Source: Pseudenterobacter timonensis
GTDB lineage: Bacteria > Pseudomonadota > Gammaproteobacteria > Enterobacterales > Enterobacteriaceae
Assembly (NCBI RefSeq): GCF_900021175.1
Contig: NZ_FCOP01000010.1
Span: 506,940 to 570,939, forward strand
Direction: 5' to 3'
Length of the DNA stretch: 64,000 nucleotides
Within the stretch, counting starts at the first letter, position 1, and each line of letters begins with the position of its first letter. Below the pieces are notes generated by a model, which saw only the letters and a program-made list of their open reading frames with translations, was not told the DNA's origin and searched no databases. A program made the position numbers and the translations under genes. Shown here piece by piece: positions 19,508 to 33,252 of this stretch.

Positions 19508-20710
19508 GTGCAAAATGTTGATGTCGCCATTGTCGGCGGCGGAATGGTAGGACTGGCGCTGGCCTGCGGATTACAGGGAAGCGGCCTGCGCGTGGCGGTC
19601 CTTGAACAGAACGAGCCGCAACCGGTCGCCGCCGATGCGCCGCCGGAGCTTCGCGTCTCGGCCATCAATGCCGCCAGCGAAAAGCTGCTGACGCGGTTGG
19701 GAGTATGGAGCGAGATCGCGGCGGTTCGCGCCAGCTGTTATCACGGCATGGAGGTGTGGGACAAAGACAGCTTTGGCCAAATAGCCTTTGACGCCGACAG
19801 CATGGGCTACAGCCATCTCGGTCATATCGTTGAAAACGCAGTTATTCACTACGCGCTGTGGCAAAAAGTAGAGCAGTGCAGCGACGTCACGCTGATCGCC
19901 CCTGCGCAGATCCAGCAGGTAGCGTGGGGGGAAAACGACGCTTTCCTGACGCTGCAAAGCGGTGACATGCTCACCGCGCGGCTGGTGGTGGGAGCCGATG
20001 GCGCTAACTCCTGGCTGCGCAGCAAGGCGGATATTCCGCTTACCTTCTGGGATTACCGCCACCATGCGCTGGTCGCCACCATCCGTACCGCTGAACCGCA
20101 CGGCGGCGTGGCGCGGCAGATCTTCCATAACGATGGCATTCTGGCGTTTCTGCCGTTAAGCGATCCGCATCTCTGCTCTATCGTCTGGTCGTTAGCTCCG
20201 GAAAAAGCGCAGCAGATGCATGAGGCGCCGGTACCGGAGTTTAACCAGGCGCTCTGCATGGCGTTTGATAATCGTCTGGGGCTTTGCTCGCTTGAGAGCG
20301 AGCGTCAGCTGTTCCCGCTGACCGGCCGCTATGCGCGTCAATTTGCCGCCCATCGTCTGGCGCTGGTGGGCGACGCGGCGCATACCATTCATCCGCTGGC
20401 AGGACAGGGGGTTAACCTCGGCTTTATGGATGCCGCGGAGCTGGTAGAAGAGCTGCGTCGTCTCCATCGCGAAGGCAAAGATATCGGTCAGTATCTCTAT
20501 CTGCGCCGCTACGAGCGAAGCCGTAAACACAGCGCCGCCATGATGCTGGCCGGTATGCAGGGGTTCCGGGAGCTGTTTGCTGGCGCCAACCCGGCGAAAA
20601 AACTGCTGCGTGATTTAGGGCTGAAGCTGGCCGATACCCTTCCAGGCGTTAAGCCGCAGTTGCTTCGTCAGGCGATGGGCCTGAACGATCTTCCCGACTG
20701 GCTGCGCTAA
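19508..20710 (+). CDS. ubiI: 2-octaprenylphenol hydroxylase UbiI (VisC)
   Basis: FAD monooxygenase that performs the C5 hydroxylation in ubiquinone synthesis. The 400 residues match the E. coli length. It shares with UbiH the GGGMVGLALA, GADGANSWLR and GDAAHTIHPLAGQGVNLGFMD flavin motifs. The start is GTG at 19508 (MQNVDVAIVGGG), eight bases after AAGGAG. Last gene of ygfB-pepP-ubiH-ubiI; a GC-rich hairpin (20737-20755) follows. Confidence 0.96.
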   Translation: MQNVDVAIVGGGMVGLALACGLQGSGLRVAVLEQNEPQPVAADAPPELRVSAINAASEKLLTRLGVWSEIAAVRASCYHGMEVWDKDSFGQIAFDADSMGYSHLGHIVENAVIHYALWQKVEQCSDVTLIAPAQIQQVAWGENDAFLTLQSGDMLTARLVVGADGANSWLRSKADIPLTFWDYRHHALVATIRTAEPHGGVARQIFHNDGILAFLPLSDPHLCSIVWSLAPEKAQQMHEAPVPEFNQALCMAFDNRLGLCSLESERQLFPLTGRYARQFAAHRLALVGDAAHTIHPLAGQGVNLGFMDAAELVEELRRLHREGKDIGQYLYLRRYERSRKHSAAMMLAGMQGFRELFAGANPAKKLLRDLGLKLADTLPGVKPQLLRQAMGLNDLPDWLR

Positions 20711-21136
20711 AGCCGATCCCCGTCACACTTTCCTCTCCCGGCTTCCCGCCGGGGGATTTCCCTCGTTTGAAATATTCTAATTTCACCGCTTTTTTCGCAT
20801 TAGTTTAACTAATCTGGCGTTTTTTAAGTTGAGGAAAATCGGCCCGTTTTCCCGTACGAAATGTCATTATTCACCGTATGCGCGACGGCAATATTAATTT
20901 TATGCGGCGGTATTCGCATTTTTGCAGAGAATAACTCTGTAGGCTGGCTTGCGCTTTTTGGACATAAGCTAATGTGATGGCTCACGATCGCTTATGGTTT
21001 GCCGCCAGTTTCGGTGGTAAGTTCAGTGAAAAGAGAACGTTTGCGTCGGCGTCCAGGAGCGAGGCCGGCGCCGGGTTTCGTGGCGAGTTTTAAAGCGCGA
21101 AACGCATCAAGGCCCTGCTTATTCAACGAGGAAAAG
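20711..21136 (+). promoter_or_regulatory. ubiI terminator and gcvT control region
   Basis: No gene in these 426 bases. The first part holds a CCCGGCTTCCCGCCGGG hairpin, the probable ubiI terminator. The AT-rich middle (20765-20960) is where E. coli has GcvA and Lrp sites; I cannot place these by eye. A PurR box is visible at 21031-21046. The ribosome site GAGGAAAAG precedes gcvT. Confidence 0.55.
21031..21046 (+). promoter_or_regulatory. PurR box before gcvT
   Basis: AAGAGAACGTTTGCGT, whose right half is a perfect match to the PurR palindrome ACGCAAACGTTTGCGT. E. coli gcvTHP is repressed by PurR through a site in the same leader, which supports the assignment. Confidence 0.75.
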
Positions 21137-22231
21137 ATGGCTCAACAGACTCCTTTGTACGAACAACACACCTTATGCGGCGCGCGCATGGTGGACTTCC
21201 ACGGCTGGATGATGCCGCTGCATTACGGCTCTCAGCTCGACGAGCATCACGCGGTACGTAACGATGCCGGTATGTTCGACGTGTCGCACATGACCATTGT
21301 CGACCTGCACGGCAGCCGCACCCGGGAGTTTTTGCGTTATCTGCTGGCAAACGACGTCGCCAAACTGAAAACGCCGGGCAAAGCCCTCTATACCGGCATG
21401 CTTAACGCCTCCGGCGGCGTGATTGACGATCTGATTGTCTACTTCCTTGCCGATGATTTCTTCCGCCTCGTTGTTAACTCCGCCACCCGTGAAAAAGATC
21501 TCGCCTGGATCACCCAGCACGCCGAGTCTTACGCCATTGAGATCGTCGAGCGCGACGACCTGGCGCTTATCGCTGTGCAGGGGCCAAACGCGCAGGCGAA
21601 AGCGGCAACGCTCTTTACGGATGAGCAGCGCAAAGCCACCGAAGGGATGAAGCCTTTCTTTGGCGTGCAGGCGGGCGAGCTGTTTATTGCCACCACCGGT
21701 TATACCGGCGAAGCGGGTTATGAAATCGCTCTGCCGAATGAGAAAGCAGCCGATTTCTGGCGCGCGCTGGTGGAAGCGGGCGTGAAGCCATGCGGGCTGG
21801 GCGCACGCGACACGCTGCGTCTGGAAGCGGGTATGAACCTTTATGGTCAGGAGATGGATGAAGGCGTTTCGCCGCTGGCGGCCAATATGGGCTGGACCAT
21901 CGCCTGGGAGCCTGCCGATCGTGATTTTATCGGTCGAGAAGCGCTGGAGATGCAGCGTGAAAAAGGCACTGAACAGCTGGTGGGTCTGGTGATGACCGAA
22001 AAAGGGGTGCTGCGCGGCGAGCTGCCGGTACGCTTTACCGACGCGCAGGGTAATCCGCGCGAAGGGATCATCACCAGCGGCACCTTCTCCCCGACGCTGG
22101 GCTACAGCATCGCGCTGGCGCGCGTGCCGGAAGGAATTGGCGAGAAAGCCGTGGTTCAAATCCGCAACCGCGAAATGCCGGTGACTGTCACCAAACCGAT
22201 TTTTGTTCGCGCCGGTAAGCCGGTCGCCTAA
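21137..22231 (+). CDS. gcvT: Glycine cleavage system T protein (aminomethyltransferase)
   Basis: Transfers the methylene carbon of the aminomethyl group carried on GcvH to tetrahydrofolate, releasing ammonia. The 364 residues match E. coli GcvT. Folate-binding elements include the catalytic Asp segment GMFDVSHM near residue 50 and [12 protein letters not shown] mid-protein. Start ATG at 21137 ([11 protein letters not shown]). The frame is open 46 codons upstream into the control region, without homology. First gene of gcvTHP. Confidence 0.97.
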   Translation: MAQQTPLYEQHTLCGARMVDFHGWMMPLHYGSQLDEHHAVRNDAGMFDVSHMTIVDLHGSRTREFLRYLLANDVAKLKTPGKALYTGMLNASGGVIDDLIVYFLADDFFRLVVNSATREKDLAWITQHAESYAIEIVERDDLALIAVQGPNAQAKAATLFTDEQRKATEGMKPFFGVQAGELFIATTGYTGEAGYEIALPNEKAADFWRALVEAGVKPCGLGARDTLRLEAGMNLYGQEMDEGVSPLAANMGWTIAWEPADRDFIGREALEMQREKGTEQLVGLVMTEKGVLRGELPVRFTDAQGNPREGIITSGTFSPTLGYSIALARVPEGIGEKAVVQIRNREMPVTVTKPIFVRAGKPVA

Positions 22232-22254
22232 TTAAAGTTATCAGGAGAATTTCG

Positions 22255-22644
22255 ATGAGCAATGTGCCAGCAGAACTGAAATACAGCAAAGAACATGAGT
22301 GGCTGCGCAAAGAGGCAGACGGCACTTATACCGTGGGGATCACCGAGCATGCGCAGGAGCTGCTGGGCGACATGGTTTTTGTAGACCTGCCGGAAGTGGG
22401 CGCCACCGTTAGCGCAGGAGATGACTGCGCGGTAGCCGAGTCCGTTAAAGCGGCATCCGATATTTATGCGCCGATCGGCGGCGAAATTGTGGCCGTGAAT
22501 GACGCGCTGGGCGACGCCCCGGAGCTGGTTAACAGCGAGCCCTACACCGGCGGCTGGATCTTCAAAATCAAAGCCAGCGATGAAGCGGAAGTAGCTGCGC
22601 TGCTGGATGCCACCGCATACGAAGCCCTGCTCGAAGACGAATGA
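22255..22644 (+). CDS. gcvH: Glycine cleavage system H protein
   Basis: Lipoyl carrier protein that shuttles the aminomethyl group between GcvP, GcvT and the lipoamide dehydrogenase. The 129 residues match E. coli. The lipoylated lysine is Lys65 (Lys64 after Met removal) in [11 protein letters not shown]. It starts 24 bases after gcvT behind an AGGAG site. Confidence 0.98.
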   Translation: MSNVPAELKYSKEHEWLRKEADGTYTVGITEHAQELLGDMVFVDLPEVGATVSAGDDCAVAESVKAASDIYAPIGGEIVAVNDALGDAPELVNSEPYTGGWIFKIKASDEAEVAALLDATAYEALLEDE

Positions 22645-22648
22645 TTTA

Positions 22649-22729
22649 GTGCCGGATGGCGCGTCGCTTATCCGGCCTACAGGTCTGCAGGCTAACGTAG
22701 GCCCGGTAAGCGATAGCGCCACCGGGCAA
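22649..22729. repeat. REP pair inside the gcv operon
   Basis: Inverted REP units (GCCGGATGGCGCGTCGCTTA and GGCCCGGTAAGCGATAGCG) in the gap between gcvH and gcvP. Such elements can stabilise upstream mRNA, so gcvT-gcvH message may be favoured over gcvP. Confidence 0.8.
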
Positions 22730-22778
22730 CGGCGTTAAGACATATACGATTCACTGCATGTTTCAGGAACCATCGCTC

Positions 22779-25652
22779 ATGACACAGACTTTAAGCCAGC
22801 TTGAAAACCGTGGCGCTTTTATCGAACGTCACATCGGGCCGGACGCTCAGCAGCAGCAGGAGATGCTGAAAACCGTTGGCGCGGATTCACTCAGCGCGCT
22901 GATCGGCCAGATTGTGCCGAAAGATATCCAGCTCGCCACCCCGCCTCAGGTGGGAGAAGCCACGACAGAATATGCCGCTCTGGCGGAGCTGAAGGCGATC
23001 GCCGGTCTTAACAAGCGCTTTAAGTCTTATATCGGCATGGGCTACACCCCGGTGCAGCTGCCGCCGGTGATCCTGCGCAACATGCTGGAAAATCCGGGCT
23101 GGTATACCGCCTACACCCCTTACCAGCCGGAAGTCTCCCAGGGCCGTCTGGAAGCGCTGCTCAACTTCCAGCAGGTGACGCTGGATCTGACCGGGCTGGA
23201 TATCGCTTCCGCCTCTCTGCTGGATGAAGCGACCGCCGCAGCCGAAGCGATGTCGATGGCGAAGCGCGTGAGCAAGCTGAAAGGGGCGAACCGCTTCTTT
23301 GTGGCGGCCGACGTGCATCCGCAGACGCTGGACGTGGTTCGCACCCGCGCGGAGACCTTCGGCTTTGAGGTCATTGTTGACGATGCGGACAAAGTACTGG
23401 ATCACCAGGATGTGTTCGGCGTGCTGCTTCAGCAGGCAGGCACCACCGGCGAGGTGCATGACTACAGCGCGCTGATTAGCGAACTGAAAGCGCGCAAAAT
23501 CGTCGTGAGCGTGGCGGCCGATTTTATGGCGCTGGTGCTGCTCACCGCGCCGGGCAAGCAGGGGGCGGATATCGTTTTCGGCTCAGCCCAGCGCTTTGGC
23601 GTGCCGATGGGCTACGGCGGCCCGCACGCGGCGTTCTTCGCCGCTAAAGATGAATTTAAACGCTCCATGCCGGGCCGTATTATCGGCGTATCGAAAGATG
23701 CGGCCGGTAACACCGCGCTGCGCATGGCGATGCAGACCCGCGAGCAGCATATCCGCCGCGAGAAAGCGAACTCTAACATCTGTACCTCTCAGGTGCTGCT
23801 GGCTAATATCGCCAGCCTCTACGCCGTCTTCCACGGTCCGGTCGGCCTGAAGCGTATCGCCAGCCGTATCCACCGCTTCACGGATATTCTGGCTGTCGGT
23901 CTGCAGCATAAAGGGCTGAAGCTGCGTCACGCCCACTATTTCGATACCCTTTGTGTGGAAGTGGCCGATAAAGCGGCGGTGCTGGCACGCGCCGAAGCCG
24001 CAGAAATCAACCTGCGCAGCGATGTGCTGAACGCGGTGGGCATTACCCTTGATGAAACCACCACCCGCGAAGATGTGCTGAAGCTGTTTGAGGTGGTGGC
24101 AGGCGACGCTCACGGCCTGGATATCGACGCGCTCGATAAAGAGGTGGCGCTCGACAGCCGCTCCATTCAGGAGAGTATGCTGCGCGATGACGCGATCCTG
24201 AGCCATCCGGTCTTTAACCGCTATCACAGCGAAACCGAGATGATGCGCTATATGCACTCGCTGGAGCGCAAAGATCTGGCGCTGAACCAGGCGATGATCC
24301 CGCTCGGCTCCTGCACCATGAAGCTGAACGCCGCCGCCGAGATGATCCCCATTACCTGGCCGGAATTTGCCGAGCTCCATCCGTTCTGCCCGGCAGAGCA
24401 GGCGGAAGGGTATCATATGATGATCAACCAGCTTTCCGACTGGCTGGTGAAGCTGACCGGCTACGACGCGCTCTGCATGCAGCCGAACTCCGGGGCGCAG
24501 GGTGAATACGCCGGCCTGCTGGCGATTCGCCACTATCATGAGAGCCGCAACGAAGGCCATCGCGATATCTGCCTCATCCCAAGCTCCGCCCACGGCACTA
24601 ACCCGGCCTCGGCGCAGATGGCGGGAATGGAAGTGATGGTGGTGGCCTGCGACAGGAATGGCAACATCGATCTCGCCGATCTGCGTGCGAAAGCGGAGCA
24701 GGCGGGCGATAAACTCTCCTGCATCATGGTGACCTATCCTTCCACTCACGGGGTCTACGAAGAGACGATCCGCGAAGTCTGCGACGTGGTGCACCAGTAT
24801 GGCGGCCAGGTTTACCTCGATGGCGCCAACATGAACGCTCAGGTGGGCATTACCTCTCCAGGCTTTATCGGCGCGGATGTGTCCCACCTTAACCTGCATA
24901 AAACGTTCTGCATTCCGCACGGCGGTGGCGGTCCGGGCATGGGGCCGATTGGCGTGAAAGCGCACCTTGCGCCGTTCGTGCCGGGCCACAGCGTGGTGCA
25001 GATTGAAGGAATGCTTACCCGCCAGGGGGCGGTTTCCGCCGCACCGTTCGGCAGCGCCTCCATTCTGCCTATCAGCTGGATGTATATCCGCATGATGGGC
25101 GCGGAAGGCTTAAAGCAGGCGAGCCAGGTGGCGATTCTCAATGCCAACTATATCGCTACTCGCCTGCAAGAGGCCTATCCGGTGCTCTATACCGGCCGCG
25201 ACGGGCGCGTGGCGCACGAGTGCATTCTCGATATTCGTCCCCTGAAAGAGGAGACGGGCATTAGCGAGCTGGATATCGCCAAGCGTTTGATTGACTACGG
25301 TTTCCACGCGCCGACCATGTCCTTCCCGGTAGCGGGTACGCTGATGGTGGAGCCGACCGAATCGGAGAGCAAGGTGGAGCTGGACCGCTTTATCGACGCG
25401 ATGCTGGCCATTCGCAGCGAAATCGACCGCGTGAAAGGCGGGGAATGGACGCTGGAGGATAACCCGCTGGTGAACGCGCCACACACCCAGAACGAGCTGG
25501 TTGCGGAGTGGCAGCATGGTTACACCCGCGAGCTGGCGGTCTTCCCGGTGGGCATGGCGAACAAATACTGGCCGACCGTGAAGCGTCTGGATGATGTCTA
25601 CGGCGACCGTAACCTGTTCTGCTCCTGCGTGCCGATGAGCGAGTACCAGTAA
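22779..25652 (+). CDS. gcvP: Glycine dehydrogenase (decarboxylating), P protein
   Basis: Pyridoxal-phosphate enzyme that decarboxylates glycine and loads the aminomethyl group on lipoyl-GcvH. The 957 residues equal E. coli GcvP, a fused alpha-beta form. The PLP lysine is Lys708 in [18 protein letters not shown], followed by the glycine-rich loop. The ATG at 22779 ([12 protein letters not shown]) fits the family; an in-frame ATG at 22758 would add seven residues. It is separated from gcvH by a REP element. Confidence 0.97.
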   Translation: MTQTLSQLENRGAFIERHIGPDAQQQQEMLKTVGADSLSALIGQIVPKDIQLATPPQVGEATTEYAALAELKAIAGLNKRFKSYIGMGYTPVQLPPVILRNMLENPGWYTAYTPYQPEVSQGRLEALLNFQQVTLDLTGLDIASASLLDEATAAAEAMSMAKRVSKLKGANRFFVAADVHPQTLDVVRTRAETFGFEVIVDDADKVLDHQDVFGVLLQQAGTTGEVHDYSALISELKARKIVVSVAADFMALVLLTAPGKQGADIVFGSAQRFGVPMGYGGPHAAFFAAKDEFKRSMPGRIIGVSKDAAGNTALRMAMQTREQHIRREKANSNICTSQVLLANIASLYAVFHGPVGLKRIASRIHRFTDILAVGLQHKGLKLRHAHYFDTLCVEVADKAAVLARAEAAEINLRSDVLNAVGITLDETTTREDVLKLFEVVAGDAHGLDIDALDKEVALDSRSIQESMLRDDAILSHPVFNRYHSETEMMRYMHSLERKDLALNQAMIPLGSCTMKLNAAAEMIPITWPEFAELHPFCPAEQAEGYHMMINQLSDWLVKLTGYDALCMQPNSGAQGEYAGLLAIRHYHESRNEGHRDICLIPSSAHGTNPASAQMAGMEVMVVACDRNGNIDLADLRAKAEQAGDKLSCIMVTYPSTHGVYEETIREVCDVVHQYGGQVYLDGANMNAQVGITSPGFIGADVSHLNLHKTFCIPHGGGGPGMGPIGVKAHLAPFVPGHSVVQIEGMLTRQGAVSAAPFGSASILPISWMYIRMMGAEGLKQASQVAILNANYIATRLQEAYPVLYTGRDGRVAHECILDIRPLKEETGISELDIAKRLIDYGFHAPTMSFPVAGTLMVEPTESESKVELDRFIDAMLAIRSEIDRVKGGEWTLEDNPLVNAPHTQNELVAEWQHGYTRELAVFPVGMANKYWPTVKRLDDVYGDRNLFCSCVPMSEYQ

Positions 25653-25665
25653 TTTATTGCCATAC

Positions 25666-25704
25666 TGTAGGCCGGGTAAGCGTAAGCGCCACCCGGCTTT
25701 TTTT
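25666..25704. repeat. REP unit / terminator after gcvP
   Basis: Single REP palindrome GCCGGGTAAGCG...CGCCACCCGGC followed by eight T; probably serves as the gcvP terminator. Confidence 0.8.
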
Positions 25705-25720
25705 TATCTGGAGGTAGAGA

Positions 25721-26464
25721 ATGGCAATTGCACTGGTCACCGGCGCCAGCCGGGGTATTGGCAGGGCCACCGCGCTGCTGCTGGCTCGCGAAGGCTATAC
25801 CGTCGCCGTGAATTATCATCACAATGTGCGCGCGGCAACCGAGGTCGTACAGGCGATAATTGCCGCGGGCGGCAAAGCCTTTATCCTGCGTGCCGACATC
25901 AGCGATGAGGCGCAGGTCGTGGCGATGTTTGACTCTATCGATCGTGAAAACGAGCCGCTAACCGCGCTGGTTAATAACGCGGGTATTTTGTTCGAACAAA
26001 GCACGGTGGAACATCTGACCGCTGAGCGGATCAACCGCGTTCTGGCAACCAACGTGACGGGCTATTTCCTCTGCTGCCGTGAAGCGGTGAAACGTATGTC
26101 GTTCAGTCATGGCGGCAAGGGTGGGGCGATTGTGAATGTCTCCTCTGCTGCGTCACGATCGGGCTCGCCGGGGGAGTATGTCGATTATGCGGCATCAAAA
26201 GGCGCGGTCGACTCGCTTACGAGGGGGTTATCGCTGGAGGTAGCGGCGCAGGGTATTCGGGTTAACGGTGTTCGCCCTGGATTTATCTATACGGAGATGC
26301 ATGCCTCAGGCGGCGAGCCGGGGCGTGTGGATCGGGTTAAGTCTATGCTGCCGATGCAGCGCGGCGGCCAGCCGGAAGAGGTGGCGCAGGCGATTGCCTG
26401 GCTGCTGAGCGATAAGGCCTCGTACGTGACGGGGAGTTTCCTGGAACTGGCGGGTGGAAAGTAG
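25721..26464 (+). CDS. ygfF: SDR-family oxidoreductase YgfF
   Basis: Short-chain dehydrogenase/reductase of 247 residues, substrate unknown. The NAD(P) motif TGASRGIGRA is at residues 8-17, NNAG at about 85-88, the catalytic Ser in VSSAAS and the YxxxK pair in YVDYAASKGA. Same length and position (next to gcvP and bglA) as E. coli YgfF. A GGAGG ribosome site lies just after the REP element. Confidence 0.92.
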   Translation: MAIALVTGASRGIGRATALLLAREGYTVAVNYHHNVRAATEVVQAIIAAGGKAFILRADISDEAQVVAMFDSIDRENEPLTALVNNAGILFEQSTVEHLTAERINRVLATNVTGYFLCCREAVKRMSFSHGGKGGAIVNVSSAASRSGSPGEYVDYAASKGAVDSLTRGLSLEVAAQGIRVNGVRPGFIYTEMHASGGEPGRVDRVKSMLPMQRGGQPEEVAQAIAWLLSDKASYVTGSFLELAGGK

Positions 26465-26471
26465 GGAGCAT

Positions 26472-26554
26472 TGCCGGATGGCGCTACGCTTATCCGGCCT
26501 GCAATCCGCAGGCCGAACCCTGTAGGTCGGGGAAGGCGAAGCCGCCACCCGACC
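26472..26554. repeat. REP pair between ygfF and bglA
   Basis: Two REP units of opposite orientation (GCCGGATGGCGCTACGCTTA and GTAGGTCGGGGAAGGCGAAG) between convergent genes. Confidence 0.8.
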
Positions 26555-26561
26555 ATCGCTG

Positions 26562-28046
<1,485 letters not shown>

Positions 28047-28110
28047 TTAAAAGTCACGATATAACAATTTCACCAGAATGTGATTTGTTACATACAAAAA
28101 ACAGCCTGTT

Positions 28111-28848
28111 TTATTCCGCCAGTTTTTTTGCCAGCTTACGTCCTAACGACTCTAAAATATAGATAACCGGAATCTGCGTCGTAATATCATAAACGCCGCC
28201 GATGCGCGTTTGCGGCACATGCCAGGAGAGATTAAAGTCGGCAAGCCGCGCCAGGCGCGACTGTTCGTGGCTGGTAATAGAGAGAACTTTGCAGTGATGA
28301 AGGCTGAACTGACTGGCAAATCGCAGGATCTCCTCCGTTTCCCCGGAAACTGACAGTACAATCGCCAGCGCGTTTTTCGCCATATCATTGGTCACCGGGA
28401 AATAGGGGTCGTCGATATGGTTGCTGAATTTGCCGATATTGGAAAAGAAGCGGGCGCCATATTTTGCCAGCGATCCCGATGTGCCCGCACCGACAAAAAT
28501 AATACGTTCAGACGTTGAAATAATATCTACTGCCCGATCCAGTAAAGCGTCAAATTCTTCATTATTGACGCTTTTAAAAAAGCTGATGATCTCGCTGGCG
28601 CCAAAATTTGCCTGCTGCGGCTCATTTTGCTCGAGGTAGAGCTTAAAACGGACGCGAAATTCGGAATAGCCTTCGCAGTGAAGCTTGCGGCAAAAGCGCA
28701 GCACGGTTGTGGTAGAGACACCCGCCGCATCCGCCAGTTCACGGATGGTCATATACATCACCTTGTCGCGATTCCTGATGACATAGTTGTAGACCATCAT
28801 CTCCAGGTTATTGAGGCTGGCAATGGCGGAGTGGGTAAACATCGTCAC
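28111..28848 (-). CDS. MurR/RpiR-family transcriptional regulator
   Basis: DNA-binding regulator of 245 residues: an N-terminal RpiR helix-turn-helix (IRELADAAGVSTTTVLRFCR, about residues 35-54) and a C-terminal SIS phosphosugar-binding domain (IIFVGAGTSGSLAKYGARF, about 120-140). The likely start is GTG at 28848, with AGGA seven bases before; ATG at 28842 is an alternative. It lies 115 bases upstream of bglA on the same strand and divergent from yqfA. By position it probably senses a phosphorylated beta-glucoside and controls bglA; this is inference. I do not recognise a named ortholog, and E. coli K-12 lacks the gene here. Confidence 0.85.
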   Translation of the reverse strand: MTMFTHSAIASLNNLEMMVYNYVIRNRDKVMYMTIRELADAAGVSTTTVLRFCRKLHCEGYSEFRVRFKLYLEQNEPQQANFGASEIISFFKSVNNEEFDALLDRAVDIISTSERIIFVGAGTSGSLAKYGARFFSNIGKFSNHIDDPYFPVTNDMAKNALAIVLSVSGETEEILRFASQFSLHHCKVLSITSHEQSRLARLADFNLSWHVPQTRIGGVYDITTQIPVIYILESLGRKLAKKLAE

Positions 28849-28935
28849 GGGCTTTTCCTTTGGGTTAACGTCACCTGCTTTCCTGAACAGCTGTATTGTA
28901 AAGAATCCCGTCAGCGACTGCGAATCGGAGCGTGA

Positions 28936-29688
<753 letters not shown>

Positions 29689-29693
29689 TTTTT

Positions 29694-29750
29694 GTCGGGA
29701 GGCGGCTTCGCTTAACGTAGGCCGGGTAAGGCGAAGCCGCCACCCGGCAC
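29694..29750. repeat. REP unit between yqfA and ygfZ
   Basis: REP palindrome GTAGGCCGGGTAAGGCGAAG with CGCCACCCGGC, plus a partial inverted copy, between convergent genes. Confidence 0.75.
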
Positions 29751-29757
29751 ATAACAC

Positions 29758-30738
29758 TTACTCTTCCAGCGAATAGGGCAATGGCTGGATAGCTAACGTG
29801 TTGGCGTCGTCGCGTACGCGGAATACGCTGTCCGGCTCCATATCGTTATTCATCACCACCTGCGCCAGCAGGCGGCCATCCTCCAGCTGAACGGCGGCTA
29901 AAACGGTGCCGGTACGACGCCAGTTTTCGCCCATCTTCAGCTCCAGATCCTCCCCCGCTTCCGGTACGCGGCTCGCCTGGCCTGCCAGATACCAGAGCGC
30001 ACGTTTGTTAGCGCCGCGGAACTTGGCCCGCGCCACCATCTCCTGCCCGGTATAGCAGCCTTTCTTAAAGCTGATGCCGCCCAGCGCCTGCAGGTTGGTC
30101 GCCTGCGGAATAAATTGTCCGCTGTTCGCCGCGTCGATAACCGGCAACCCGGCTTCGATATCCAGCGCCAGCCATTGCTGGCTGTTATTCAGCTGCGCTT
30201 CGCCGCGCAGGGCATCGGTGACGCGGGTGGCGGTGGCTTCGTCGGTAACCAGCAGGAAACGCTCGTCAGGATGGGCAAACCAGAGCAGGGCGGTCTCGCC
30301 GTCATTTACCAGCGGCGTTTCGCTATCCGGCAGCACGCTGAAGAGACCTTTCAGTGCGCCGCGCGCCTGGAACCCCGCGACGCCCAGCAGCACGCGCTCG
30401 TCATCGGCGGCGATGGTCACTTTCGAAAAGACGGCGTACTTTTTCAGCTCTGTCAGCTGCGTATCGCGCAGGCTGCGACGCTCAATAAAGGCAAAGCCGT
30501 CGCGCTGGCGGAACAGACGCAGATTGCTCCACATTTTACCCTTCGCGTCGCAGTGGGCGGCGAGCAGATGGTGATGCTCGTTCATCTGGCTTACGTCAGC
30601 AGTAACCTGCCCTTGCAGGTATTTTTCGCTATCCGGGCCGGTGAGGGTCGCCAGCGCCCAGTCATCAAGGGAGATAAGCGTCAGCGGCAGACGCGCGGAG
30701 GCGGCGGGCTGGCGCGGAGAAAATGGAGTAAAAGCCAT
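29758..30738 (-). CDS. ygfZ: tRNA-modifying / Fe-S repair protein YgfZ
   Basis: Folate-binding protein structurally related to GcvT, needed in E. coli for maintenance of certain Fe-S enzymes such as MiaB. The 326 residues contain the diagnostic KGCYTGQE motif with its essential Cys at residue 228. ATG at 30738 gives [11 protein letters not shown]. It is divergent from sdhE-ygfX, separated by a 303-base gap. Confidence 0.96.
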   Translation of the reverse strand: MAFTPFSPRQPAASARLPLTLISLDDWALATLTGPDSEKYLQGQVTADVSQMNEHHHLLAAHCDAKGKMWSNLRLFRQRDGFAFIERRSLRDTQLTELKKYAVFSKVTIAADDERVLLGVAGFQARGALKGLFSVLPDSETPLVNDGETALLWFAHPDERFLLVTDEATATRVTDALRGEAQLNNSQQWLALDIEAGLPVIDAANSGQFIPQATNLQALGGISFKKGCYTGQEMVARAKFRGANKRALWYLAGQASRVPEAGEDLELKMGENWRRTGTVLAAVQLEDGRLLAQVVMNNDMEPDSVFRVRDDANTLAIQPLPYSLEE

Positions 30739-31702
<964 letters not shown>

Positions 31703-31706
31703 TCCG

Positions 31707-32228
31707 TCAGCTGAACCTTTCCGCCATTTCGGCGAGGATCTGCTCGCACCAGCTTTGCAGGCGCTCATCGCTCAGGTCATACTGGTTGGTCTCATCCAGC
31801 GCCAGCCCGACGAAGAGCTGCCCGTCGGCAATGACCGGTTTGGGGCTGGTAAACTCATAGCCTTCGGTAGGCCAGTAGCCGACAAAGTTAACCCCTTTCG
31901 GCGCGAGCTTGTCATGAAGCATACCGAGCGCGTCGAGGAACCATTCGCCGTAGCCAAGCTGGTCGCCCATGCCGTAGAGGGCGACAATTTTGCCGTCAAG
32001 ATCCAGCCCGTCGAGCCGATCCCAGACCGCTTCCCAGTCCTCCTGAATTTCACCGAAATCCCAGGTGGGAATGCCGAGGATCAGCACATCGTACTGCTCC
32101 ATGAGCTCCGGCGCGTCATCTTTGAGGTTATGCAGCGTGACCAGCTCAGGACCAATAATGTCGCGGATCTTTTCCGCCGCCATTTCGGTGTAGCAGGTGC
32201 TGGAACCATAAAAAAGACCAATCTTCAT
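31707..32228 (-). CDS. fldB: Flavodoxin 2
   Basis: FMN-binding electron carrier of the long-chain flavodoxin class; E. coli fldB belongs to the SoxRS oxidative stress regulon. The 173 residues match. The phosphate-binding loop YGSSTCYTE starts near residue 7 and the aromatic FMN-stacking residues lie in [12 protein letters not shown] and GLGDQLGY-like [11 protein letters not shown]. The start is the ATG at 32228. It converges on ygfX with four bases between and is divergent from xerD. Confidence 0.96.
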   Translation of the reverse strand: MKIGLFYGSSTCYTEMAAEKIRDIIGPELVTLHNLKDDAPELMEQYDVLILGIPTWDFGEIQEDWEAVWDRLDGLDLDGKIVALYGMGDQLGYGEWFLDALGMLHDKLAPKGVNFVGYWPTEGYEFTSPKPVIADGQLFVGLALDETNQYDLSDERLQSWCEQILAEMAERFS

Positions 32229-32327
32229 CGCGTAAAATCTCAATACTGGCTATGACGTTGCGCGTAGTGTACCAGAAACCTGTACCATTGAGTCATAATG
32301 GCCATTGGCATTACCAGAGGGGCAGAG

Positions 32328-33224
32328 GTGGAAAAGGATCTCGCGCGCATCGAACAGTTTCTTGATGCGCTTTGGCTTGAGAAGAACCTGGCGGAAAATA
32401 CGCTCAGCGCTTATCGCCGTGATTTAACGATGCTGGCGGAGTGGCTGGCGCATCGTGGCCTGTCGCTTGAAACCGCCCAGAGTGAAGATCTGCAACAGCT
32501 GCTGGCCGAGCGCATGGAGGGGGGGTATAAGGCGACCAGCTCGGCGCGGCTATTGAGCGCCATGCGCCGTCTGTTCCAGCATCTGTACCGCGAGAAAGTG
32601 CGGGCAGACGATCCCAGCGCGCTGCTGGCGTCGCCAAAACTCCCGCAGCGGTTGCCAAAAGATCTCAGCGAAGCACAGGTGGAGAGATTATTACACGCGC
32701 CAGCGGTTGACCTGCCGCTGGAGTTACGCGATAAAGCGATGCTTGAAGTGCTCTATGCGACCGGGCTGCGCGTGTCGGAGCTGGTGGGGCTGACCATGAG
32801 CGACGTCAGCCTGCGTCAGGGCGTCGTGCGCGTTATCGGTAAAGGGAACAAAGAGCGGCTGGTGCCGCTGGGTGAAGAGGCGGTCTACTGGCTGGAGAAT
32901 TATCTGGAACATGGCCGCCCCTGGCTGCTCAACGGCGTCTCCATCGACGTGTTGTTCCCGAGCCAGCGCGCCCAGCAGATGACGCGACAAACCTTCTGGC
33001 ATCGCATTAAGCATTACGCCACACTGGCGGGTATCGACAGTGAGAAACTTTCGCCGCACGTTTTGCGTCATGCCTTTGCCACGCATCTGCTTAACCACGG
33101 CGCCGATTTGCGCGTGGTCCAGATGCTGCTGGGGCATAGCGATCTTTCGACGACACAAATTTATACGCATGTTGCAACGGAACGACTGCGGCAGTTACAT
33201 CAACAGCACCACCCGCGAGCGTGA
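32328..33224 (+). CDS. xerD: Site-specific tyrosine recombinase XerD
   Basis: Partner of XerC in resolving chromosome dimers at dif, under FtsK control. The start is GTG at 32328 (MEKDLARIEQF), supported by GAGGGG five bases before it; this gives 298 residues, the E. coli length. An upstream ATG at 32298 lacks such a site. The catalytic Arg (ATGLRVSEL), the Lys-containing beta hairpin (GKGNKERLVPL), HVLRHAFATH, and the final LGHSDLSTTQIYTH with nucleophilic Tyr are all present. Upstream of dsbC and recJ as in E. coli. Confidence 0.97.
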   Translation: MEKDLARIEQFLDALWLEKNLAENTLSAYRRDLTMLAEWLAHRGLSLETAQSEDLQQLLAERMEGGYKATSSARLLSAMRRLFQHLYREKVRADDPSALLASPKLPQRLPKDLSEAQVERLLHAPAVDLPLELRDKAMLEVLYATGLRVSELVGLTMSDVSLRQGVVRVIGKGNKERLVPLGEEAVYWLENYLEHGRPWLLNGVSIDVLFPSQRAQQMTRQTFWHRIKHYATLAGIDSEKLSPHVLRHAFATHLLNHGADLRVVQMLLGHSDLSTTQIYTHVATERLRQLHQQHHPRA

Positions 33225-33252
33225 GTGCCGAAGCATTGTTACAGGACCATTT

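Noticed and set aside
23583..24989. A 468-codon open frame antisense to gcvP
   Set aside because: Shadow of gcvP third-position GC; no homology in its translation.
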